Positions 24,751 to 35,285 of a stretch of 64,000 bases of DNA are shown here, in pieces. Under the pieces are notes generated by a model, which had not been told where the DNA came from, searched no databases, and worked only from the letters and a program-made list of their open reading frames with translations. This DNA is from Colias croceus. Taxonomy: Eukaryota; Arthropoda; Insecta; Lepidoptera; Pieridae. The stretch's first letter is position 1, and every line of letters starts with the position of its first letter. Location: the NCBI RefSeq assembly GCF_905220415.1, contig NC_059540.1, positions 1,309,501 to 1,373,500 of the forward strand. The letters run 5' to 3'. Made by a program: the position numbers and the translations under genes.

Positions 24751-25518
24751 TGAAAAGATTACCATCTCTGTTATTCAGTCAGAGCCCTATTTATAATAAT
24801 ACCTACATTCAGGCCACAAATAAATCTAACTAAAAGAAACCATCATCATAAAACTGTCAATTGAAGATACAAACGAAATTGAAACAATTTTATGGCAGAA
24901 TCCGTCCTCACTGGGATCGGGAGTTACAATTTTAGATTTGGAATTTAATTCAGCATTTATGACATTATATGGCTTAGATCAAAATTGATTTAAATAATTG
25001 CTATATCTACAGCTGCGTCTAAGAGCTGCGTGTATATCATCAACTATTTATTTTAGAAAAAGCCTTTCAGAGTCATCTGTTTCAATTATTATACCTACTA
25101 TTTTAAGTATTCTGTGCTATTGCCTAATACACGACAAAACAATTATTATTATGGTAGATTATAAATCGCCATTTTGGATATCGATCCTGCAGAAGAAAAC
25201 TGGCTCAGAGAACTTGCAACAGATTGACCGTGATATAAGGGTGGCAAGTGTCGGGGTGGTGTCGGGAGGCTGTACCCAAGCTGTACCAGCAATCGGACCA
25301 CAAATCGGACACAGCGAAAATTAGTGTTGCTATTAAAGAAAATGGATAAACATCTGAAGTTGACACTGAACGAAAAAAAAAAATAACGAAATGTCATCAT
25401 GACATTTTTCAATTTTGGTGCCAAACGTGCCAAATCTTCAAAATTGGCAGAAAAATTACCTAGGTAACTCGAAATTCAATATTCGAATTCGAATATTATT
25501 ATTTTTTAAATATAAACG

Positions 25519-28500
25519 ATGTCGTATCTAGATTATTTACTAAACAAAAATACAGCAAAAGTCGGCACGAATATTGCTGGAATTTGTAATAACTTTTGTC
25601 CACAAGAAGAAAGCGCTCTGTAAGTTTATTTTTATTTTAGTTACATTAAATCAGAATGTTTCCTTGACTTAAAACTATTTAGCAATATCAATAATACCTT
25701 ATCTAACTCCTCTGTCTCTGGGTCATTAATGATAATCGTGTACTTTTCTTATTTTATGATATAATTATTTATGTACTTTTCAGACGAAAACGCGAAAAAT
25801 TAGTACATATCTTGGAAGTTGTTGGAAATGAACATAAATTAATTAAATCATACAGTAGATCTGCTGCAGACTCCAATATGGCTGTGCCAAAGCTGTTACG
25901 GCCTTATCATGTATTAAGAAAAGTTGTACAATATTTATTATTTGAGTAAGACATGTACATATTCATTTAAATTGTAGATTGTCTTAAAACAGTGTAAACC
26001 ACACCTTGTGATTTCAATATTTATATGTGACTACCCATCGCACACGACTTTGTACATTCATCCTCGTTTTTCCCCGTTCCCGCAAGAATTTCGGGAAATC
26101 CTTTCTTAGCAGACGCCTACGTCCTAACATATTCAACCTGCATGCCAAATTTCAGCCCGATACGTCCAGTAGTTTGGGCTGTGCGTTGATAGATCACTAT
26201 ATCAGTCACCTTTGAGTTTTATATATATATAGATAGATAATTTATTCTGATAGAACTATTTCAAGATATAGTTTTACGCCACATATAATATATTTATAAT
26301 TATATTTATAATAAATATAAATATTTATAATAAGACTGTGTATTAATTTATTACATCCAATTGAATATAAAATCTGTATAATGAACAAAAATACAAGTTA
26401 ATCAATCACTTGTTAGCGGGAACTGTTTTTTCTGTCTGTCTTTCAGTAGCTTCAAAATTGAAATAAACTTACATTTTGCAGAGTAGCAAAGCGATCAGAT
26501 GTGCCATTAACAGTTAAGTATGATTTCCTCAATGATCGGCTGAGAGCTGTGCGACAAGACATGACCATACAACGCTTACCTCCTGAACAGTGTATGGAAT
26601 TATTGGAACCTATTATAAGGTTTCATGTTTTCTTTGCTTTAAGGTAAATAATTGATTCAATTCAATATGAAAACGATTATTGACAATATTATATACTTTT
26701 TGTTATTTTTTCCAGATTAAGAGACAAATCATTGAATGAATTTGATCCAGTGTTGAACAACAAATACCTCCTTGAATGCATGAAGTGGTTTTTGAGTTGC
26801 TGCGATGAAACAGACAGACAGAATAAAAGTTTTAATATAGATAATACATTTGGTCTCGAAGCTTTGTCTTTTAATGGGAAAAATATGTGTAATAGAGAAC
26901 TAATAGAAAGTTTATATTTATTGTGCAATTTGGATGATTTGCAGCCAATGTTACGGTATTTAAACTTACCGCAGTATTTAAAAAGGTAAAAATAGTGTTT
27001 GTTTATTTAATTTGATAATATTTTTTAATAAAAAAAAAAATTCTGAAATCAAGACAGTTTCTTAATTTTTGTTGAAAGAAAATGTTCAGACAGACAAGAC
27101 AGTTGCTTTATTATCACTACATAGTATAAAACAAAGTCGCTTTCTCTGTCCTTATGTCCCTTTGTATGCTTAAATCTTTAAAACTACGCAACGGATTTTG
27201 ACGCGGTTTCTTTTAATAGATAGAGTGATTCAAGATGAAGGGTTTAGGTTAGGTTTTAGACAAAGCGGGCGAAGCCGCGGGCGGTAAGCTAGTATTCTAT
27301 AGTCTACTATTTCCCTACCTTTCCTACTTATACCATTAATTCTCTTTTTTCAGAAAACCACAACTAAGATTGTCCTATGAAATAGCAGTCGCTAATCTAA
27401 ACAGGAATTACATTAGAATGTGTAGACTATCGCAGAAATTATGTACTTTAACCAGTTGTGCCTTTTACTTATATCTACCCACATTGCAGAGGTAAGTTTA
27501 AAGGCCGCTGCATACGTGACCGGTAAATACTTCGGACGGGACGTGAGCAGGACGGGCACGTGATTGCCTCGTTCAAAACGGGAACGTGGTGCAAACGCAT
27601 ACGCACCGTGGCATTGGCATAAGTTATTCGTCGTCCATTTTCGGTAGGTACTTGGATTGTATCAAGGCGTCACTACTTATCTCTCCGGCGCGAACGGAGC
27701 GACTGTGCATACGTAGCGAAATCACGGGCGGGACGGGGACGTGCTAAACATCGTCGCCGACGATATTTTTCCCGTCCACGTTCCCGGCCCGTCGATGTTC
27801 CCGTGACATATACGTTTTTGGATACATTTTGTATGCAACGATGTTTCCAAAACTTCCCGTCACGTCCCGTCCGGATAAAAACCCGTCACGTATGCAGCGG
27901 CCTTTAGTTTAACTGATTGACATAATAATTGATTACAAGTAGCACTTATCTTTAATTTTATAAATAATACTTTGTGTACCTTAAGACACATAAAACTGAA
28001 AGAATAGAATAAATTCGATCGCTCTGGCGGGTCACGAGTGGCTGAATTGGTCAGGCATCCGCCCCGGTGTGGCGCGAAAGGATGCGGGTTCGAATCCCGC
28101 CTCAGGATCGAATTTTTTCTATTCTTTATAAATTTAAATAAATAACTTTACAAAACAAATTAAGTAAAATTATCATCAGTCGGTACTGGCTAATCTCTTT
28201 AACTTTTGTAACTACCCACATTATGCAATTTGTAAAAATATGAATACATTTTTTTTATGTATTCATATTTTTACAAATATGTTTAATTCAGAAGCAATCT
28301 ACAATGTAAATATAATAAAAGTAAACAATTAATTCATTATAATATTACTAGCTTTCCGCCCGAGGGTTCGCCCGATTTGCCTAAAACCTAATTAATTATA
28401 TACTAAAACCTTCCACTTGAATCACTCTATCTATTAAAAAAAACCGCATCAAAATCCGTTGCGTAGTTTTAAAGATTAAAAGCATACAAAGGGACATAGG

Positions 28501-29781
28501 GAAATAGGGACAGAAAAAGCGACTTTGTTTTATACTATGTAGTGATTAATAACATACATAACTTTCCAGACGGAGTCTTCAAGTCCTCAGCACAGCTTAC
28601 AACAGTAAATCACTGACAGTTCCAACAACAGTGTTACAACAGTGGTTGTTGTTCAACAGTGTTGACGAAGTAATAGATTGTTGTAAACATTATGGACTTA
28701 CCGTAGGTGACGGGGTTTGCTTTAACAAGGCTGCGTTTAAAAATGATGTAAATGTTGTAAGTATTCAGTATTTTAAACTTGGAAAGATGTAGTAAAGTAT
28801 TTCTAAGTGTAGTAAATGTAATTTTTTGTGTAAAAAAAGTCTATTTGTAAACTTAAAATATTGGGTAAACAATTAGCTTTCATTAAAACTCCTTTTTCTG
28901 TACCTTAATAAACATATTTCATATCCATAGAAATCTAAATAACAAGACACTAGAAGTCGTAAGCGCGCGTGACATCGTCGCCGCTCAGGTGGTAACCATA
29001 CCACAAGTGCGTTCGTCGCTGTTCAGTTGCTCTAGAGACATGCGTGTGTAAACATGGTGTGTTTCAGCATTTCCCATTGCGGAAATACTTCCACAAGTTC
29101 TAATTATACTAATAAAGGTATAACCACGTATAACATTTCATCGGTAAATATTTTTTTTTAGAAATAATGCCGTTTTTCCTTAAAATTAAAGAATATTTAC
29201 AAGTATTACGAGTGTCACCATAGTAATCGAAATAACAATGAATGACACAGCCGACCATTCTTATTATCACGTTTAACACAAATTTCAACCTTATTTCTAT
29301 GAGTTTATGTTCAAAGTTATATCTATTGAAAATTGACAACCTCTGTTGTAGAAAAGCCGAATTTTTTCGTATTGGAGCAAAAAGAAACAAAACGTCTCAT
29401 AAACTTACGGGTGTTATCCTAAAATAAACCGTAAATTCGTGCGTTAGGATACATATTCCAAAGCTTAATTTAATATTTAAGTTAGTTTTCACTAAAATCA
29501 AGCTGTCCAATAAAAGGCATAGTTTACTTGTGTGTACTGTTTAGCTATCGGTTTAAATGTGTTGATTTTGGCGACAGCGGTTTTCATACGAATTATGACA
29601 TTATAGCACTTCTATGTGTCTTGTTATTTAGATTTCTATGTTCATATCGTTTCATTTTTATGAATTCAAGTTAATCTACAAACTTCTTTTAATCTTTATT
29701 TTTTTCTTTCAGTTTCCACCAAAATGCAGTTCCAAAATATTAGATATGGATTTCGAAGGCATTCTTAATGTGGAAGCGTGA
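25519..29781 (+). CDS. SAC3D1-like SAC3/GANP protein, frameshifted in exon 2
   Basis: Seven exons: 25519-25619, 25784-25946, 26482-26643, 26716-26985, 27354-27491, 28570-28756, 29713-29781 (stop TGA). The start region reads MSYLDYLLNK, then GICNNFCPQEESALRKRE, the signature at the start of SAC3/GANP domains; later come SYSRSAADSNMAVPKLLRP and VAKRSDVPLTVKYDFLNDRL. Length would be about 362 residues, usual for SAC3D1, a small relative of the mRNA-export factor Sac3/GANP linked to centrosomes and spindle function. Exon 2 is one base too long: a run of five A at about 25919-25923 moves the frame, giving an early stop, although the reading resumes correctly (VVQYLLFE) in the next frame and all later junctions fit. 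It may be a sequencing error, a null allele or a real loss. Confidence 0.85.
27110..27294 (+). repeat. Interspersed repeat, inverted partner of 28347-28547
   Basis: Reads AAAACAAAGTCGCTTTCTCT through AAGCCGCGGGCGGTAAGCTAGT. The same family lies in opposite orientation at 28347-28547. The pair flanks exon 5 of the SAC3D1-like gene. Confidence 0.75.
27501..27905. mobile_element. TIR element, 405 bp, in SAC3D1 intron 5
   Basis: Ends AAAGGCCGCTGCATACGTGA and its complement, with further inverted GGACGGGACGTGA motifs inside. It starts only 10 bp after the exon 5 donor. It is noncoding and GC-rich compared with its surroundings. Confidence 0.75.
27999..28127 (+). repeat. tRNA-like cassette inside short inverted repeats, copy 1
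   Basis: A tRNA-like core (TCACGAGTGGCTGAATTGG, then GATGCGGGTTCGAATCCCGC) holds A-box and B-box matches. It is bracketed by 22-bp inverted repeats starting AAAGAATAGAA and ending TTCTATTCTTT. It is preceded by AGACACATAAAACTG as in copy 2. The acceptor stem is imperfect in this copy, so it is not a working tRNA gene. Confidence 0.7.
28347..28547 (-). repeat. Interspersed repeat, inverted partner of 27110-27294
   Basis: Reverse-oriented copy just before exon 6 of the SAC3D1-like gene (acceptor at 28569). Confidence 0.75.
28926..29640. mobile_element. TIR element, 715 bp, with 8-bp target duplication
   Basis: Inverted ends of about 25-32 bp (CATAGAAATCTAAATAACAA and complement) are flanked by TTCATATC at 28918-28925 and 29641-29648. 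It sits in SAC3D1 intron 6. Interior sequence is shared, inverted, with the larger element at 36274-37568. The 8-bp duplication fits the P or hAT superfamilies. Confidence 0.8.
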
Positions 29782-30393
29782 TAAACATGTTTTATCACGC
29801 GGATTACTACAAAAATATTACCAAAAATAACCTCTTGAATAATTAAGTTGAATCTACGACCTCGCTCGGGTGCTTAAGTTTCTACATCATAGACCATAGT
29901 TATTATTTTTATTATATATATACTTATATTTATCAGAATCGTTAATTAAGTTAAATTTCTTGTATTTTTACTCATAATTTGTTACAATAATTAAGTTTCC
30001 AAGATCTCATTGTGAATAATTATTTTTTCTTATTTGTATGTGTGTGCCAGAATTGAATCATGTTATTCTAAATATTTTGTTGTTTGAAATAAAACATTTA
30101 TTTACCAATAATCTTTTATTTACATAAGAAATTCATCTATGTGTTTGCTAATTACATAAAATAGCTAATTTGCCTATCGTATGGCTAAGTTACATTAGTT
30201 ATGTCAGTCACAGCTATGGACATGGTAGATAATGGTTTTCACATAATATATATTGTTCTGGTTCCATTTTGTGGGTATATTCAGAAAATTTCCCACTTTA
30301 TATGAAGAATTTATTATGCAAAAGGAGGATTTTTAAAGACAATTCCGATTAAAATGAAATGCATTTTAAATGTCATTTAATAATCGTTTTTAA

Positions 30394-31626
30394 TAGATAG
30401 GGAGGCGAAGAGGGGAATTTTCTGCAATACTCGAGCGTGGCAGTTTAAGATATGAGAGATACCTTAGACCTAATAGAACAACCTTGTTAACTATTTAGCT
30501 CTTTAAGTAGTGACGCGCGCCCAAGATAGACGATCAGATTAGTAAAAAAAAATCGATAGTCTGAAATACTCGAGCGCGTCAGATTAAGATATTGGGGGTT
30601 GATTTTAGTGTTTTAAGACTAAATTTAACTAATCTGACGATAAGTCCTTGACGCCGCCAAGTTATAGGGTCGCGAACTTGTAAAAAAAAAACGTTAATCC
30701 GGCATTCTCGAGCGCGATTGTTTTTATTTTTATTTTGAAGAATATAATCTAAAACTTACTAAAAATACAAAATCTGCCGGTTTCCGCGTGACCGGAAGTC
30801 TGGAGGAGCCATTTCGTCTTCCGAAAAACGCGTTGCAGTATATAAGTCGCGAACGATACATTTTACAAAAAAAAAAGTTTGAATAAACAAAAAAGGTAAT
30901 TTTATTTACACAAAAAAGGTCTTTTTACATTTTTGTCCATAGTTAAAACTTTTTGACTTGAAGCATCATAAAAACTCAAACTCCCGGTTTTTTGAGTATA
31001 TCTCGAAAACTGAGGGTGTTAAGAAAAATTGATATGAAATAACGATGATTAAAAAAAAGAAACTCTCAAACCTTTTTCGGTCAGATTAAGAGAACCCACC
31101 AACATTTTTGTCAGATTAAGAAAATATGCTTTCAGGGGACCGAGATAAACCTCCCCTATGAAAATCTGACGCGCTCGAGTATTTCAAAAGGACTTTTTTT
31201 TTCTGCATTTTCAAAAATTCATCGTAACTTATCGTCACGCCGAAATCGTCAGTTTTTTTAAGGGGAGCTTCCTTGGGGCCTACTTAACACCCCTTCCGAA
31301 AATCTGACGCGCTCGAGTAAATTTTTTTTTTTGTGCATTTTTGACGAATTAATATGCCTAGCCCCACCACGCAAACCGGCAGATTAGTATACCGTTGTTA
31401 TCAGAGGCACTTGGGGCATACGTAGTATGAATATCTGACGCGCTCGAGAATGCCCAAGTTACTATTTTTTTTTACATTTTTGAAAATCCGTACACGCCAA
31501 ACCCACCGCTAAAATGATTTTTACCATAGAAGCTTTTCTTTTCGAAATTATTTTATCTATCGATTTTGATAAGTCTCGACGGCGCCGTTTAATTACGCCA
31601 TTTAGCTACCTCGCCTCCCTATCTAT
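30394..31626. repeat. 1.2 kb mirror-organised repeat element
   Basis: Ends TAGATAGGGAGGCGA (30397) and CGCCTCCCTATCTATAAG (near 31610) are inverted. The left half has three CTCGAGCG-type boxes near 30430, 30566 and 30707 in one direction. The right half has three CTGACGCGCTCGAG boxes near 31168, 31304 and 31435 in the other. The boxes are about 130-140 bp apart. No long reading frame. Confidence 0.7.
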
Positions 31627-31876
31627 AAGCGTATTGACGGTAATACAAAAATCACTTATTTTTATATCCTTCATATGAGTAATGACATTGCATTGATTTT
31701 CCTACAATTACTAAATTATTAAAAATTAAACATCTAAATTTAAATATTTCCAAATAACGCAAAATTAATAAAACAACGTTGTAACAGAGTTGCCATGAAG
31801 AGCTAAATGATTGTTTTCTACTAAAAATTTGATTTGATTGCCTCATAAATTTTTCAGGATATTGTAGTAACTCAGG

Positions 31877-31948
31877 ACCCGGAACCACAGATACAATAGA
31901 AAATCTATTGTGTCTGGGACGATCGGGCCGCTTGGGGCTCAATGGGTT
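31877..31948 (+). repeat. 75-bp dispersed repeat, copy 1
   Basis: Matches 50531-50608: GGAACCACAGA, AATAGAAAATCTATTGT, then CTTGGGGCTCAATGGGTTA. It includes a small hairpin. Confidence 0.7.
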
Positions 31949-34900
31949 AAAACTATTTAGGTGTTGCTAGAGTTTCGCGTACAATCAGATCAGATAAACA
32001 AAACAAAGCAGTTTACAGCGAATACTTTTTTATTATTTGTCAAATAGGACTTGTTCCTTGAAAAATAAAAGGTATTGACATCTGATCTCAAATATTAGAG
32101 GTACTTAGTACCATGCCATCACGGCGAGCTACAAACATCAATGATTATTTTATAAATTTATTAACAATAACAATTTCTTTCCATAATTTTGGACTAATGT
32201 CATACCGCTTAAGTATTGCCTCTTGGTCACCACAGAGTACTAATAGGGTAGAATAAGTATTTTATAGGCATTCTTCCGTATCCTGAATAGATTCCTAATG
32301 ATAATATTGTACAGAGTAGTAATGTTCAATTAACTATGATTCGATGCCGCTTTAAAAACATATGTCACTACTTTTTTATCTACTTCGTGTACAAACTCCG
32401 CTTAAATGGTTTTCGATAGCTGTCAACGTCAATGTCACTTGCCAACAGATACGCAAAAGAAAAGAAACCAACTTGGTAACTTTATTTCTATCTAGACAAT
32501 AATACCTACCTATAATACATAAAAATAGTGTTTAGTTAGTAGTTTTCGCGCAGATAATAAACATGCTTAACGAGATAAATACAAATACAATGTTCAATTG
32601 CATCATTTATTAAGATGTTCATAATTCAACATAATATACAGTGGGCGAGGTCTTAAAATAAGAATCGCACTATAAACATAAAAAACTTTCTTAAACTGCA
32701 GTGCGGATGTTGTCAAAGGTTTTTTTACTTCGACCTCACGTGTGGTACTTAGCACCAAAATATAGAAACGCACGGATATTTATTGTAGCAAAAAAAGGAT
32801 TACAAATAAATTCGATGGTGTCTATTTGAAACTCGATTCTTTTTATTGTTCAAAAGACTCATTCAAATTAAAGAACTTGTCTTAAGTATAAAACATTTTT
32901 GCCATTTCTGTGTTGAAAAAACGTATAACAGTAGGCTATATAACGTTTAATCAATTGGCAAATAATAAAGCATGCAACCGTCAACTTTTCACGCATGTAT
33001 TAGACCGTTATTTTTCGCGCGATTTTTTCTTCAAATAGCAACCCTAACCCATCTTTAACTTCAACCAGATCCACAAAATGTCCGTGCGTTTCAACACAAA
33101 GTATAAACAGTTACACAACACAACAAACATAACACTTGATTCAACTACTAAGCTGCATAAATAACAACAACAATTTACACATAGAAAACCGAACTCAACT
33201 CAATCTTCTGCGTCGACTTGAGTAAACGTTGAGTATACCGGCTTTATTAACTATACAAAATAGGCAGGGGGATAGCGGCTAGTTTGTTTAAGGTTTCTTA
33301 TAATATAAAAACAGTAAAAATATTGTCTTCACTTTGATTGTAATCTTAAAGCAAAAGCATGCTAATTAGAGCAATTGCTCTCTACTATATAAACTATAAT
33401 AAGTTGCAATTACAATATTTTATGTCTTTCATTTACTGACCATTTTATGTTACATATCAGCATTAGATTTCCTAACAAAACTAACCGCCAGCCCCCTGTC
33501 TACGTTCGAATAAATAATATACAATGTTAACGAGTCCTCCCTGATCGTGATACGGGCGTAGCGAATAAAAATTCATTTATTCATTCATATTATTCACCGA
33601 TACTGAAGGTGGGGAGTTTGATCAATATAGAAACAAAGAAGTTGAATATTGAAGTATAAATTAACTTTTTGATACCTTACTCAAATGCTACTCAATTTTT
33701 AGAAGTCATTATTACATGTGTTGCCAATTTATATAAATATAAAAAACATTGTTTCGATTCGAGAACTGCAGATATTTCCGAACTCCTTAAAATGAAGTAA
33801 CACTTCTGTATTCACAGAAATATGCCTTAGAATAATGCTCCTATTGTATCCCAAAAAAAAATCAAGTCATACTTTATTCAACTAAATAATAACAACTCCC
33901 CCCCCCCCCGGCCTCCTTTCTACAATCCCCTTAAAAGCACTAACTGATACCTTATCGCTACGCCCATATGTGACATCGACTAATAATAATTAAACATAAT
34001 ATCATTTTATTTGCGCACTGTACACCTTCCATACAAATTTGTGTGATACCCGCATATTTGAACACTGATACAATTCGATATTTAAATTTTATCATTCCCG
34101 CCACTACAATCATCCCAAAATACAATCGAACAATCAATTTTCGAAATTCAAATTTGTTCTGAATTCTAGAACACATTTTTCCAGAAATTTCTAAAGTTTA
34201 TCAAATTTAACGGTTATCGAATAATTTTATTAAACATGAAACTATCACAGAGAAATTTAAAATATCATAATACGTTTAATATCAATTTATGTCAAGATAA
34301 AAAACAATTTCATTAAATTTAAAATTCAAAAGCGCTTGAAGTCGTCAATATTGAAAAGAAAAGCTTTTTGAATGTGCCTTTCGTTATATATGGCAACACT
34401 TGGAAAATAGCAGTAACATTCGTCATGGTTCTAGATTTTAAGAGCTTTAATACCACGATATATAAACAAAGATAGCTTTCTTTATTTCTCTTTTACATAA
34501 TGACGGATCATACTCAATTCCCTTAGCCTTAGCAATAAACATACGCTTTATTTTCTAAACTAGCTATAGCCCGAGGTTTCTGTCAAGTGTAACCTATATA
34601 TTTTTTTTTATTATTCTCGACAAATTTAACAATTCAGTTATTTATATATTCCAAATGACAGAAACACTTTATGAATACAGATTTATGTTGAAACTTCTTT
34701 TACTGTAAAAAAAATTGAAAACAAAAAATCTAGAATGTCCTACCGCATCGCTAATAACAAGCTATCATCATAACGAATGTTCGAGCCATTTTCGCGTAAC
34801 CAAACAGACAGACAAACAGGACACCAATGATACTACTAAACCCCGTGGCGACGCTCGGCATACCAGTGCTCGATGTACAGTGAAATGCCTTGTTTCACTT

Positions 34901-34984
34901 GCATCCTTGAATTTTAACTGAAATAGATAAATTATATTAAAATTACTGATATATTGCTCTTATTTTAACATTTATAACCAAATT

Positions 34985-35285
34985 ACTACTCATAACCTAT
35001 TCAAGGAAAGATACTCGCCTATTACCTATTAGACAAAAAATACTCGCCCATAACCTACTTAAGTTATGCTACCCATAACCTATTCAGGCAAAGATGCTTT
35101 TCCATAACCTACTTAAGTCATGCTACCCATAACTTAATCAGGGTATGATACTCGCCTATAACCTATTAGACAAAAAAAATACTCGCCCATAATCTATTTA
35201 GACAAAAAGAAATTCGACCATAACCTACTCAAGCTATAACCTATAACCTACTCAAGCTAGGATACTCACCCATAACCTAATTAGG
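34985..35285. repeat. Degenerate minisatellite at the Marf 3' end
   Basis: Seven or more imperfect units of about 35-45 bp built on TACTCGCCCATAACCTA with TTAGACAAAAA tails. The last unit runs into the Marf stop codon at 35279-35277, so the 3' UTR is mostly repeat. Confidence 0.7.

Larger units (their letters stand above)
23361..25518. other. Repeat-filled intergenic DNA
   Basis: Between DUF1091 copy 3 and the SAC3D1-like gene. It holds a truncated 160-bp repeat, a perfect palindrome and a nested repeat pair, listed separately. No gene was seen. Confidence 0.6.
29782..35276. other. Intergenic region between SAC3D1-like and Marf
   Basis: The two genes converge on this 5.5 kb of AT-rich DNA. 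It holds a 1.2 kb mirror-organised repeat (30394-31626), a 75-bp dispersed repeat (31877-31948), a run of about twelve C near 33898-33909 and a minisatellite next to the Marf stop. From 32 to 34.9 kb nothing gene-like was seen. Confidence 0.6.

Noticed and set aside
24998..25433. Frames upstream of the SAC3D1-like gene
   Set aside because: No homology recognised, both strands open over the same low-information stretch, and no splice support.
28028..28106. Functional tRNA gene
   Set aside because: The acceptor stem is imperfect, no clear anticodon arm forms, and the cassette recurs inside a dispersed repeat.
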